NCBI GenBank assembly: GCA_048268105.1
Contig: JBLWWH010000002.1
Coordinates: 62,001-126,000 of the forward strand
DNA from: Profundicola sp048268105
GTDB lineage: Bacteria; Bacteroidota; Bacteroidia; Flavobacteriales; Weeksellaceae
DNA length: 64,000 nt
Reading direction: 5' to 3'
Below the pieces are notes generated by a model. It worked only from the letters and a program-made list of their open reading frames with translations. It made no database searches and was not told the origin of the DNA. This document shows, piece by piece, positions 51,709-60,887 of this stretch; the stretch's first letter is position 1, and every line of letters begins with the position of its first letter. The position numbers and the translations under genes were made by a program.

Positions 51709-53817
51709 TTAGAAATCTGATTGACTTACGCCTTTGTTAACTTCGTAAGATTTCATTTCCATAACCACTGTTTGTGGTCCTACTTCTTGATAAATTTTGA
51801 AAGGAACTTTAATTCCATCAACTGCTTTGTAGTCTTCGAATCTTGTTACCATTTGCATATCTCCTTGAGGAGTTTCTTGCGTGGCAACACTTTGAACTAA
51901 AAGCCCAGAAGCTTTGTCGTACAATTCTTCGTGCGTAGACTTTCCAACTGTAACTTTCAGTTTGTAAGCATCTTTACCATTGACTTTAGACATTCCAGCT
52001 AACTCTAATTGATCTGCTGTGTAGTATGCTTGGTCGATGATTCCTTTCTTAGCTGCTTTGTCTGCTACATCGTCTCCCGTTAATTCTTGAGATCCGCCCA
52101 TTCCAGCAACTTTCAGCGTTGTTCCATCAAATGATTGACTCATTACTGTCATACCATTCATTTTCATTTCTGTTTTCTCTCTGTTTGGAGCTAATTGCAA
52201 TAAAGTTCCTTCTAATGGTTGAGGTGCACCTGCTTCCATAGAGAAAGTTGCTTTTACTGATTTTAAAGCTTTCACTTTATCTTTACCACCTATTTTATCT
52301 AAATACGTATTTACAACACTCATTGGAGTAACATCTGCTGCAACTTTTTCAAATTTTGGAGCATCAACTTCTTCTGCGTATCTATTGTAGTACTTTATGG
52401 GGAAATTCATTTTTTGTAATGAAGGTAAAACGTCTTCTGCTTTTCCAACAACTACAATTCTAGCATTGTCTTTACCGAAGTATTTTTTAGCAGCAGCCAT
52501 AACATCTTCTCTTGTCACTGCATTAATATTTCTAATATAGTTTTCATAGAAATCAGATGGCAAGTTTTGAGTTTCAATTTGTAAGGCTTGTCTAGCGATA
52601 ACCTCTGGCTTCTCAACTTGCATTACAAAGTTTCCAACGAACTTAGCTTTGGCATTTTTCAACTCCTCTTCTGAAACTAATTCAGTTCTAATTCTTCCTA
52701 ATTCACCTAACATTTCAACAATAGCACTATCAGTCACTGCGTTTCTAACAGAGGCGGTTGTCATAAAACGGCTTACATCTTTGTCACCTCTAATTCTTGA
52801 GTATGAACCATAAGTCCAACCGTTTGCTTCTCTTAAGTTTAAGAACAAACGACCTTCTCCACCACCTCCTAAGATTTGGTTTGCCATTAGTGCCGCAAAA
52901 TAATCTGGATCACTCATTTTTAGGTTTGTTATATTTAAAGTCGAAACCTCCGATTGAACTGCATTTGGCATATCAACAAAGTTGATAGTTGCTGTAGCAA
53001 GATTCTTAGGCTCTTGGTAGTTTTGAGCTTTTACAGTAGCTTTTTTCCATGATGTAAATTTATTTGAAACTAATTTTTTTACCTCATCAAAGCTTACATC
53101 ACCAACTACTACCATATAGGCATTACCTGGAACGAAGTTTTTAGCATAATAATCTTTCACGTCTTTGAACGTAATGTTGGGAGCTGTTTTATCATTTAAA
53201 AATTCTCCAAAAGGGTGTGATTTACCGAAAACCAAAGCGTCTTGAACATTAGATGCTACAGAAGTAACACTTTTTTCATCTGCTTTTAATCCTTCAATCA
53301 TTTTAGCCTTTTCACTCTCAAACTCTTCTTTAGTCAATAAAGGATCTAAAACACCTTGAGAAACTAAATCTAAGATTTGTGGGAAGTACTTAGATAAGGT
53401 TGAAGCATAAGCTCCACCTGCATGGAAACTAACATTTGCACCATAAAAATCAACTTCTTCGTTGAATTTATCTTTTGGTGTTTTAGAAGTTCCATTACCC
53501 ATCATGCTACTTAGCATGCTTCTTACTCCTTTTTTATCGCCTTCTGCAACGGGAGGATTGTCCATTACTAAGTTAAAACTAACTCTTGGTAGTTTATTAT
53601 TTTCAACTACCATCACTTTCAATCCATTCTCTAGCGTGAAAGTTTGTGGCTTACCAATATTTACTTTAGGTGCTGGACCTGGTGTTGGTCTAATACTTCT
53701 ATCGATGCCTTGTGTAGTAGTTTCCATTTCTGGTTGGCTCTCAGCATTCTGAACCTGTGTCGTTGTACAAGATCCAAGGATGAATGCAAAAAGAACGCTA
53801 TATATTATTTTATTCAT
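51709..53817 (-). CDS. Non-catalytic M16 subunit with LolA-like C-terminal domain, lipoprotein
   Basis: 702 residues. Lipoprotein signal ending ILGSC (Cys 17). The M16 fold is present, but the HxxEH zinc motif is replaced (GVRSMLSSMMGNGTSK), so this copy should be inactive. It keeps the substrate-binding segment with Arg and Tyr (GGGGEGRLFLNLREANGWTYG). The last about 200 residues (VNTYLDKIGGKDKVKALKSV) form the same added domain as the 1139-residue protein. It follows the active 435-residue subunit by 26 bp, so the two probably assemble as an M16B heterodimer. Confidence 0.9.
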   Translation of the reverse strand: MNKIIYSVLFAFILGSCTTTQVQNAESQPEMETTTQGIDRSIRPTPGPAPKVNIGKPQTFTLENGLKVMVVENNKLPRVSFNLVMDNPPVAEGDKKGVRSMLSSMMGNGTSKTPKDKFNEEVDFYGANVSFHAGGAYASTLSKYFPQILDLVSQGVLDPLLTKEEFESEKAKMIEGLKADEKSVTSVASNVQDALVFGKSHPFGEFLNDKTAPNITFKDVKDYYAKNFVPGNAYMVVVGDVSFDEVKKLVSNKFTSWKKATVKAQNYQEPKNLATATINFVDMPNAVQSEVSTLNITNLKMSDPDYFAALMANQILGGGGEGRLFLNLREANGWTYGSYSRIRGDKDVSRFMTTASVRNAVTDSAIVEMLGELGRIRTELVSEEELKNAKAKFVGNFVMQVEKPEVIARQALQIETQNLPSDFYENYIRNINAVTREDVMAAAKKYFGKDNARIVVVGKAEDVLPSLQKMNFPIKYYNRYAEEVDAPKFEKVAADVTPMSVVNTYLDKIGGKDKVKALKSVKATFSMEAGAPQPLEGTLLQLAPNREKTEMKMNGMTVMSQSFDGTTLKVAGMGGSQELTGDDVADKAAKKGIIDQAYYTADQLELAGMSKVNGKDAYKLKVTVGKSTHEELYDKASGLLVQSVATQETPQGDMQMVTRFEDYKAVDGIKVPFKIYQEVGPQTVVMEMKSYEVNKGVSQSDF

Positions 53818-53843
53818 TTCTATTGTTTAAAATTCGTTGAAAA

Positions 53844-55151
53844 TTATTTTGCTCCAGTGTATTCGATGATCACTCGCTGATTTGGGTTCAAATATTTTTG
53901 AGCCACTTCTCTAATTTCTTCTCTAGTTATAGATCTATAAATATCGATCTCTTTGTTAGTTAAACTAGTATCTCCATACAATAAATAATTTGTAGCTAAT
54001 GTATGTGCAATACCTTCTACACTTGCATTACTAGAAACAAATCTATTTTCGAATTGATTTTGAAGTTTTTGATATTCTCTTTCTGAAATTAATTCAGTCT
54101 GTAATTTCTTGATTTCTGCATCATATGCTTTCAACATATCTTCTTTGGTATTATCACCCATTGGCAACCCATAGATAATATATTGTCCGTAGTGCTCTTG
54201 GCTGTAGTTGAAAGCTCCTACTTGTAGAGCAGTTTTGTCCTGATCTACCATTTTCTTATATAATCTAGAACTTTTCCCGTCGCTTAACACAGCAGAAATT
54301 AAGTCTAAAACTCTGGCATCTCTGGTTTTCATAGAAGGAGTTCTAAACGCAGAAATAATCATGGGAATTTGAACGTTTGGATCTTCCCATGTAGCCTCGA
54401 TAGGCTGTGTAATAGGATCTTCTTTAGCAATCGGTCTATCTATATCAGCTCCTCTTGGAATTTCGGCAAAATAATCGTTGATCCAAGTCTTAGCTTGTGA
54501 TGGATCGAAATCACCAGCAACAACTAAAACAGCATTGTTAGGAACATAGAATTTTTCATAGAAAGCCATGAACTCGTCTAAGGTAGCTGCATCTAAATGC
54601 TCCATCTCTCCAATCGTAGTCCAACGATATGGGTGATTTTTAAACATTTGCTCTTTTAAAGCTTTCAGCATGTTTCCATAAGGCTGATTATCTACTCTCA
54701 AGCGCTTTTCTTCTTTCACCACCTCGTTCTGTGTATCAACACCAACTTGGTTAATGATTGGATGTAACATTCTTTCAGATTCCATCCATAAACCCAATTG
54801 AAGATTGTTAGAAGGGAAAACTTCGTAATAATAAGTTCTATCGTCTGAAGTGTTGGCATTGTTCATCCCTCCGTTTGAAGTAACAATTTTAAACCACTCT
54901 CCTCTATCGATATTCTTAGTTCCTTCGAATAATAAATGTTCGAAGAAGTGTGCAAAACCTGTTCTATCTGGCTGTTCATCTTTAGCACCAACATGGTACA
55001 TTACAGAAGTAATTACCACAGGCGCAGTTTTGTCTTGATGAAGAATCACGTGTAATCCGTTGTCCAGATCGTACTCCTCATAATCAATGTGTTGTGCTTG
55101 GCTGCTTAGCATGGCTCCTACAGCAAACACACTCAATAACAATTTTTTCAT
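53844..55151 (-). CDS. Active M16B zinc peptidase subunit
   Basis: 435 residues, signal peptide ending LSSQAQ. Active site HFFEH in GFAHFFEHLLFEGTKN with the downstream Glu in NEVVKEEKRL. Two M16 domains of about 210 residues, no added C-terminal domain. It is the first gene of the pair with the inactive subunit at 51709. Function: cleavage of peptides in the periplasm. Weak promoter-like box upstream (TAACTTTC on the minus strand). Confidence 0.93.
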   Translation of the reverse strand: MKKLLLSVFAVGAMLSSQAQHIDYEEYDLDNGLHVILHQDKTAPVVITSVMYHVGAKDEQPDRTGFAHFFEHLLFEGTKNIDRGEWFKIVTSNGGMNNANTSDDRTYYYEVFPSNNLQLGLWMESERMLHPIINQVGVDTQNEVVKEEKRLRVDNQPYGNMLKALKEQMFKNHPYRWTTIGEMEHLDAATLDEFMAFYEKFYVPNNAVLVVAGDFDPSQAKTWINDYFAEIPRGADIDRPIAKEDPITQPIEATWEDPNVQIPMIISAFRTPSMKTRDARVLDLISAVLSDGKSSRLYKKMVDQDKTALQVGAFNYSQEHYGQYIIYGLPMGDNTKEDMLKAYDAEIKKLQTELISEREYQKLQNQFENRFVSSNASVEGIAHTLATNYLLYGDTSLTNKEIDIYRSITREEIREVAQKYLNPNQRVIIEYTGAK

Positions 55152-55399
55152 GAAAAATATTTTGATATTAATTAATGTTTGGTCTATATGACGTGTATAA
55201 TTGTGGAAAGTTACAAATGATTTAATTTAATTTAAAATTATCTTTCATATTTGCTCAAAATCTTTCTAATGCTAAATAGATATAAGCGTATAGCTTGAGT
55301 ATCATTATTAATAATAGTAAGATTTAAAAGTAGGCTATAAAATGATTCCTGAATATGAATTGGCGCTCATTAAATAAGGTAAATAATTAAATAAAATAC

Positions 55400-55429
55400 T
55401 TGTCAACTTATTTATAATCCGTACATTTG
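55400..55429 (+). promoter_or_regulatory. Promoter of rpsO
   Basis: TTG (55400-55402), 19-bp spacer, TACATTTG (55422-55429), a full match to the Bacteroidota consensus. Leader about 34 nt. It is the only clear signal in the 315-bp gap 55152-55466. Confidence 0.8.
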
Positions 55430-55466
55430 CGACTTCGTACATAATAATCATTAAACAAATATTTGA

Positions 55467-55736
55467 ATGTATTTATCACCAGAGAAAAAAAGAGAGATTT
55501 TTGAAGAGCATGGTATCAACGCAAATGATACTGGATCTCCAGAGAGCCAAATTGCCTTATTCACTTACAGAATCAAGCATTTATCAGAACACTTAAAGCA
55601 AAATCGTAAGGATTACAACACCGAGCGTGCACTAGTAAATCTGGTAGGTAAAAGAAGAGATTTCCTTGACTACTTAATCAAAACAGATATCGAAAGATAC
55701 CGTGAGATTATTGCCAAGTTAGGAATCCGTAAGTAA
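55467..55736 (+). CDS. rpsO: Ribosomal protein uS15
   Basis: 89 residues, the normal length. uS15 binds 16S rRNA at the central domain early in 30S assembly. Family motifs: GINANDTGSPESQIALFTYRI and HLKQNRKDYNTERALVNLVG. As in many bacteria, it is followed by pnp. A terminator between the two reduces read-through. Confidence 0.98.
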   Translation: MYLSPEKKREIFEEHGINANDTGSPESQIALFTYRIKHLSEHLKQNRKDYNTERALVNLVGKRRDFLDYLIKTDIERYREIIAKLGIRK

Positions 55737-55755
55737 TCAAAGAAAAATAACTCGA

Positions 55756-55783
55756 GGCAAGTCATTATTGACTTGCCTTTTTT
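55756..55783 (+). terminator. Intrinsic terminator after rpsO
   Basis: Perfect 9-bp stem GGCAAGTCA / TGACTTGCC with TTAT loop and six T, 20 bp after the rpsO stop and 43 bp before pnp. Some transcripts could still read through into pnp. Confidence 0.92.
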
Positions 55784-55825
55784 GTTTTCTTAGGTTCACA
55801 CCAATTTAGACACATTAATTTATAT

Positions 55826-57964
55826 ATGAATAATCAAGTTTTTACAAAAGAAATCCGTTTAGAAGACGGACGTTCCATTACTTTAGAAACCGGTAAATTA
55901 GCTAAACAAGCTAACGGTTCTGTGGTAGTGAAGATGGGTGGGACCATGCTGTTAGCTACTGTAGTATCAGCGAAAGATGCCCGAGATGGTGTAGATTTTA
56001 TGCCATTAACTGTTGAGTACCGTGAGAAATTTACCGCAGCTGGTAAGATTCCAGGTGGTTTTTTCAAAAGAGAAGGACGCCCAACAGATGAAGAGATTTT
56101 GACCATGCGTTTGGTGGATCGCGTTTTGCGTCCTATGTTCCCAGACGATTATCACGCTGAAACTCAAGTTATCATAAGTGTTTATTCTTATGATGGTTCT
56201 ACGATGCCAGATTCATTGGCTGGTTTAGCTGCTTCTACTGCGATAGCATTAACGGATATTCCGTTCAAAGCTCCGCTTTCAGAGGTTAGAGTTGCAAGAG
56301 TAGATGGAAAATATATTATTAATCCAGATTTCGAAACCTTAAAAACTGCCGACATGGATATCATGGTAGGTGCTACTGCAGATTCTGTCGTTATGGTTGA
56401 AGGTGAATTCGAAGAAGTTTCTGAACAAGAAATGCTAGATGCAATTAAGTTTGCACATGAAGCGATTAAAGTTCAAGTTCAGGCACAAATTGAATTAGCT
56501 GAAGCGGCTGGAGTTAGTAAAGAAAAAAGAGTTTACGAACACGAAACTCATGATCGTGATTTAGAAAAGAAAATTCATTCAGAGTTATTCCAAAATCTAT
56601 ATGATATTGCTAAAGAACCAGCTGACAAACATGTTCGTGCTGAAAAGTTCGATGCAGTTTTAGAAGAGTTTTTATCAAGTTATAGCGAAGAAGAATTAGA
56701 AGAAGTTGCGCCTTTGGCCAAAGTTTATTTCTCTGGGGCTAAAAAAGAAGCTGTTAGACAATTGCTATTGGAAGAAGGAATTCGTCTTGACGGAAGAAAA
56801 CCAACCGAAATTAGACCTATTTGGAGTGAAGTAGATTATTTACCATCTACACACGGTTCTGCCGTATTTACTCGTGGAGAAACTCAATCTTTAACTTCCA
56901 TTACCTTAGGATCTTCTTTGGATGTTGATAGAGTTGACAGTTTATTGGGTGAATATTCTAAGAAATTCTACTTACACTATAACTTCCCTCCTTTCTCTAC
57001 CGGTGAAGCAAGACCTATCCGTGGAACTTCTAGAAGAGAAATTGGACATGGTAACTTAGCTGAAAGAGCTTTAAAGAAAATGATTCCAGAAGATAACCCA
57101 TATACAGTACGTATTGTATCTGATATCTTAGAGTCTAATGGTTCTTCTTCTATGGCAACAGTTTGTGCGGGTACATTAGCTTTAATGGATGCCGGTATTA
57201 AATTGAAAAAACCAGTTTCTGGAATTGCCATGGGATTGATTACTGATACTGAATCAGGAAAATGGACTGTATTATCTGATATTTTAGGAGATGAAGATCA
57301 CTTAGGAGATATGGACTTTAAAGTTACGGGTACCAAAGATGGTATTACAGCTTGTCAAATGGATATTAAGGTTGATGGTTTAGCTCATGAAATTCTTGAA
57401 AAAGCATTAATGCAGGCTAAAGAAGGTAGACTTCACATTTTAGGAGAAATGATGAAAACTATTTCTGAACCAAATGAGCAACTAAAAGCTAATGCTCCTA
57501 AGATTGTAACCATGAGAATCCCTAGTGATTATATTGGTGCATTGATTGGACCTGGTGGAAAAATGATTCAAGCTATTCAAGCCGATACTGGAACTAACAT
57601 TTCTATTGAAGAGGATGGAAAAGAAGGTATTGTAGAGATTAGCGGTGTTGATCAAGCTGGTATGGATGAAGCAATTCAACGTGTAAAAGACATCACTTTT
57701 GAACCAGAAATTGGTGCGGTATATACCGGAAAAGTTGTTTCTACTAAGCCTTTTGGTGCTTTTGTTGAAATTAAGAAAGGTACAGAAGGATTAGTGCATA
57801 TTTCTGAGCTAGAATGGCATCGCGTGAACGACGTTGAAGACGTTGTGAAGGTAGGTGATGAAATTCAAGTTAAATATTTAGAAAATGATCCTAAATCTGG
57901 AAAAATGAGACTTTCTCGTAAAGTATTATTACCAAAACCAGAAAAAAAAACAAAGAAACAATAA
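55826..57964 (+). CDS. pnp: Polyribonucleotide nucleotidyltransferase (PNPase)
   Basis: 712 residues. It degrades RNA 3' to 5' using phosphate and can add tails. Two RNase PH domains are visible (first around EYREKFTAAGKIPGGFFKRE, second around GIRLDGRKPTEIRPIWSEVD and SGIAMGLITD), then a KH domain (IGPGGKMIQAIQADTGTNI) and an S1 domain (GAVYTGKVVSTKPFGAFVEI) near the C-terminus. No TAnnTTTG is evident in the short gap. Confidence 0.98.
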   Translation: MNNQVFTKEIRLEDGRSITLETGKLAKQANGSVVVKMGGTMLLATVVSAKDARDGVDFMPLTVEYREKFTAAGKIPGGFFKREGRPTDEEILTMRLVDRVLRPMFPDDYHAETQVIISVYSYDGSTMPDSLAGLAASTAIALTDIPFKAPLSEVRVARVDGKYIINPDFETLKTADMDIMVGATADSVVMVEGEFEEVSEQEMLDAIKFAHEAIKVQVQAQIELAEAAGVSKEKRVYEHETHDRDLEKKIHSELFQNLYDIAKEPADKHVRAEKFDAVLEEFLSSYSEEELEEVAPLAKVYFSGAKKEAVRQLLLEEGIRLDGRKPTEIRPIWSEVDYLPSTHGSAVFTRGETQSLTSITLGSSLDVDRVDSLLGEYSKKFYLHYNFPPFSTGEARPIRGTSRREIGHGNLAERALKKMIPEDNPYTVRIVSDILESNGSSSMATVCAGTLALMDAGIKLKKPVSGIAMGLITDTESGKWTVLSDILGDEDHLGDMDFKVTGTKDGITACQMDIKVDGLAHEILEKALMQAKEGRLHILGEMMKTISEPNEQLKANAPKIVTMRIPSDYIGALIGPGGKMIQAIQADTGTNISIEEDGKEGIVEISGVDQAGMDEAIQRVKDITFEPEIGAVYTGKVVSTKPFGAFVEIKKGTEGLVHISELEWHRVNDVEDVVKVGDEIQVKYLENDPKSGKMRLSRKVLLPKPEKKTKKQ

Positions 57965-57997
57965 GGAAGATTAAGCTTTCCATCGACTAAAAATAAG

Positions 57998-58026
57998 AAA
58001 GACTCCAATTAGGGGTCTTTTTTTAT
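57998..58026 (+). terminator. Intrinsic terminator of pnp
   Basis: Stem AAAGACTCC / GGGGTCTTT with one G-T pair, 5-nt loop, and six further T; 34 bp after the stop. Confidence 0.85.
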
Positions 58027-58043
58027 ACTCAAAATTTCAAGTT

Positions 58044-58580
58044 TTAATCAAAATTTAAATTTAATTTCATTAGATATTTCTTTATTAACCAACCAGCAAA
58101 TGCGCCCACTACAATCTTGATGATTCCACCTAAAACAAATGGTATAAATCCAAATTCTATGGCCTTAGCAATTCCTAAATTAAAACTAAGTCTAGCAACT
58201 CCAAAGAATAGAATAATCAAGGTTCCTATCAACATAGAAAGGAAAGCATTTTTAAGATTATTAACTTTTTTGTCTGAAATATAACCACTGAATGCTCCTC
58301 CAAAAATAAAACCAATCAAATAGCCGCCGCTATTGCTCATAAAAGCATCTACACCATGTCCGCCTTGTGCTAATACTGGCAAACCTAGTAATCCGAGTAG
58401 GAGGTAAATGATAATGGCGAAGACACCTTCCTTAAACCCAAAAATATAAGAAATTAATACAATGGCAAAACTCTGGCCTGTAATAGGAATTCCTATGTCA
58501 AAAACAGGTAGGTGAAAATGGATCTGAGTAAACAGTAATAAAGTGAGTAAGCTGAGTGAAATCCTAAGTGCGCTGTACAT
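58044..58580 (-). CDS. bioY: Biotin transporter BioY
   Basis: 178 residues with six membrane helices. It is the substrate-binding S component of the biotin ECF transporter. The N-terminal IPITGQSFAIVLISYIFGFKEG and LLGLLGLPVLAQGGHGVDAF with SGGYLIGFIFGG match BioY. No bioMN or bio gene is adjacent. It converges on pnp. Between bioY and sodC upstream lies a shared terminator. Confidence 0.9.
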   Translation of the reverse strand: MYSALRISLSLLTLLLFTQIHFHLPVFDIGIPITGQSFAIVLISYIFGFKEGVFAIIIYLLLGLLGLPVLAQGGHGVDAFMSNSGGYLIGFIFGGAFSGYISDKKVNNLKNAFLSMLIGTLIILFFGVARLSFNLGIAKAIEFGFIPFVLGGIIKIVVGAFAGWLIKKYLMKLNLNFD

Positions 58581-58595
58581 GTTACAAATTTAAAA

Positions 58596-58620
58596 AAAGC
58601 GACCTTCTAAAGACCGCTTT
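58596..58620. terminator. Intrinsic terminator between sodC and bioY
   Basis: AAAGCG / CGCTTT outer stem, CTT / AAG inner stem with an internal AC/AC mismatch. T runs on both strands. Serves sodC on the minus strand. Confidence 0.7.
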
Positions 58621-58649
58621 TATTTAAATTAATGTAATAAATAATAGGT

Positions 58650-59246
58650 TTATTCAATAACTAAACATCCAATTCTTCCACCAGCATCTCCTGTAGGTTG
58701 AGAGGTAAAATCATCAACACTTTCGTGAACGATAAGAGATTTGCCCATTAGGTTCTTGGTTTCGTCGTCACAGTCTAAACACCATTTATCTGTGCTAAAG
58801 ATTAAGCTAGCTTTCCCATCGGCATCTGCCGTTAGGTTTCCAATGTCTCCCATATGAAATGGCTCCATATCGAATTTTCCGTGTTCATCACCCGTTGGAT
58901 TCCAATGTCCTCCTGCTGATGAGGCATCAGGCGCGGAGCAATCTCCTTTTTCATGAACGTGGATAGCGTGATCTCCTGGTGTAATTCCTTCTAAGTTAAC
59001 TTCTAATTTAACTTCATTATCCATTTGCGTAAAGGTTGCCGTACCTGCTAAATTACTATCGCTTGCGGAACTAAAATCGTATGACAAAACTTTTTGTTCC
59101 TCCATATCTGGATTCACATGCAATTCATCTTCCATCACCGCAATCGAGTCTTCATTAGATTGCACTACTACGGTTTCGTTTTTGTTATCACAGGCGGTGT
59201 TTAGTAATAAAAAGCCCATTCCCAAAAATACTTGTAATTTGTTCAT
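58650..59246 (-). CDS. sodC: Copper-zinc superoxide dismutase, lipoprotein
   Basis: 198 residues from the ATG at 59246; the 14-codon longer frame is rejected because the lipoprotein signal starts here (MNKLQVFLGMGFLLLNTAC, lipobox NTAC, Cys 19). It dismutes superoxide in the envelope. Metal-binding residues: HAIHVHEKGDC, AGGHWNPTGDEHG, HMGDIGNLTADADG and the closing LIVHESVDDF. The disulfide cysteines are in GDC and near the C-terminus (GRIGCLVIE). Confidence 0.95.
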   Translation of the reverse strand: MNKLQVFLGMGFLLLNTACDNKNETVVVQSNEDSIAVMEDELHVNPDMEEQKVLSYDFSSASDSNLAGTATFTQMDNEVKLEVNLEGITPGDHAIHVHEKGDCSAPDASSAGGHWNPTGDEHGKFDMEPFHMGDIGNLTADADGKASLIFSTDKWCLDCDDETKNLMGKSLIVHESVDDFTSQPTGDAGGRIGCLVIE

Positions 59247-59343
59247 AATAATTTGTTTAACCAATCTGCAACAATTTATATTCCACATTCACTAAATATT
59301 GAAATAATTTAATTAAATTAGTTCAAAATCAATTCAATACTCT

Positions 59344-60228
59344 ATGAAAAATCTAATTTTACTTTGTATTTGCTTAGGCTTTAATTGTGCAAATGCCCAA
59401 AATTTCGATTATCATCCAGCGGATTGGCCTTTGTTGAATGATTTGGATTTTAGATTCAATAATTCGGTAAAAGAAGTTGAATCCACAACCTATTCGATGA
59501 ATGATAAAGAGGAAAAAACAGAGGCATGGAAGAAAGATGTTTTAATTTTTAAGAACAATTTAATTCATAAATGGATTCAGGAAGATCTACAATTCAAACA
59601 GAACTTTACGCAAGTTTTCAATTATACTGATGGCGATGTTCCTAAACTCAAAACGAGAGAGATATATGATGGAAAGAATCAATTAATCGATCAAGCGATT
59701 TACATCTACGATCAGGAGCATGAGGATATGATTAGCGAAATTCAAATCAAGGAATTTGCTGCTCATCTGGCGGATGCTCCTCCAATAGAATATAAAATTG
59801 AAATTGTGCTTAATGAAAAAGGCCAAAGGCAAAAGGATATATATTACAGCTCTACAGGCACCGTTATAAACCAAATCAAGCTTATCTATTATCCAAATGG
59901 TTTAGTTGCTTCTAAACAGCTTTATGACCGAGAAAATAATTGGTTGATGACAGATTCTATCGTTTATAATCCTATGATGAGAAAAACTAAAGATATTGTT
60001 ATTTACCCTCATCAGAAACCTGACGAAGATCCTGTACTAGTAAGCATGGAATATATACATGGGAAAAATGGGCTCATTGTAGGGTTTAAATTAGATGAAA
60101 ATAATCTAGTATTTGAGCATAAGCTAGATGATCAAGGAAATTGGGTAGAAAGACGAAGTTATAAGCTAGATGAATCTAAGAGAACTCCTTATCAGTTAAT
60201 TGAGCGTAAAATTATTTATGAAAAGTAG
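59344..60228 (+). CDS. Hypothetical secreted protein with YD-like repeated strands
   Basis: 294 residues, signal peptide ending NCANAQ. The body consists of repeated two-strand units such as QVFNYTDGD, EIVLNEKGQRQKDIYY, KLIYYPNGLVASKQLYDREN and MEYIHGKNGLIVGFKLDENN, which recall the MORN/YwqK-like or YD repeats that follow text such as GxLxxxxxYD. No catalytic motif is seen and no sorting domain is present. It stands alone and divergent from sodC. Function unknown. Confidence 0.75.
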   Translation: MKNLILLCICLGFNCANAQNFDYHPADWPLLNDLDFRFNNSVKEVESTTYSMNDKEEKTEAWKKDVLIFKNNLIHKWIQEDLQFKQNFTQVFNYTDGDVPKLKTREIYDGKNQLIDQAIYIYDQEHEDMISEIQIKEFAAHLADAPPIEYKIEIVLNEKGQRQKDIYYSSTGTVINQIKLIYYPNGLVASKQLYDRENNWLMTDSIVYNPMMRKTKDIVIYPHQKPDEDPVLVSMEYIHGKNGLIVGFKLDENNLVFEHKLDDQGNWVERRSYKLDESKRTPYQLIERKIIYEK

Positions 60229-60363
60229 CATTTTAAAAATTAGGTTAACTTAGTTAGGACAACCCTATATTTTACTGTTTCTCTATTAATTCTCTTAGCA
60301 TTTTTTTTATTAATTTAAACAATCCTTTTATATCTAGTCGAATCAAGAAAAATAGAACAAAAA

Positions 60364-60393
60364 AAAAGCGATTACTTTTTGGTAATCGCTTTT
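60364..60393. terminator. Intrinsic terminator of the ribosomal alpha operon
   Basis: Perfect 12-bp stem AAAAGCGATTAC / GTAATCGCTTTT, 6-nt loop, long A run on the left. On the minus strand it is 27 bp past the rplQ stop. Confidence 0.92.
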
Positions 60394-60419
60394 TATATAT
60401 ATTTAAGAGAAAATATTAT

Positions 60420-60881
60420 TTATTCTTCTTCGCTCTTAGCTGCTGTAGCCGCTGCAGCGCTCTTGCTACCACCTCTTCGGCTACGACGAGTTTTCTTACC
60501 TGAATCGTTTGGATTGTATAACTCGTTAAAGTCTACCAATTCGATCATGGCCATTTCAGCTCCGTCACCTTTTCTGAATCCAGTTTTGATGATACGTGTA
60601 TATCCTCCTGGTCTATCAGCAATTTTAGGTGCAACTTCTCTGAATAATTCAGAAACTGCTGTTTTGTCTTGTAAGTAACTAAATACCATACGACGAGATG
60701 CCGTAGTATCATTTTTACCTTTCGTCAATAACGGTTCTATATAAACTCTCAACGCTTTAGCTTTTGCTACTGTCGTGTTGATTCTCTTATGCATTATAAG
60801 TGAGGTACCCATATTCGCTAACATGGCGCGTCTATGACCTTTTTGTCTACTTAAATGATTGAATTTCTTTCCGTGTCTCAT
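60420..60881 (-). CDS. rplQ: Ribosomal protein bL17
   Basis: 153 residues. The core MRHGKKFNHLSRQKGHRRAM and MLANMGTSLIMHKRINTTVAKAK are typical. A basic and then Ala-rich tail of about 30 residues (KKTRRSRRGG, AAAATAAKSEEE) lengthens it relative to E. coli L17, which is common in this phylum. Last gene of the operon, followed by a terminator. Confidence 0.97.
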   Translation of the reverse strand: MRHGKKFNHLSRQKGHRRAMLANMGTSLIMHKRINTTVAKAKALRVYIEPLLTKGKNDTTASRRMVFSYLQDKTAVSELFREVAPKIADRPGGYTRIIKTGFRKGDGAEMAMIELVDFNELYNPNDSGKKTRRSRRGGSKSAAAATAAKSEEE

Positions 60882-60887
60882 GATTTC

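Noticed and set aside
51709..55151. Consideration of the M16 genes as mitochondrial-type processing peptidases
   Set aside because: They have signal peptides and occur as an exported bacterial set; envelope peptide degradation is the simpler reading.
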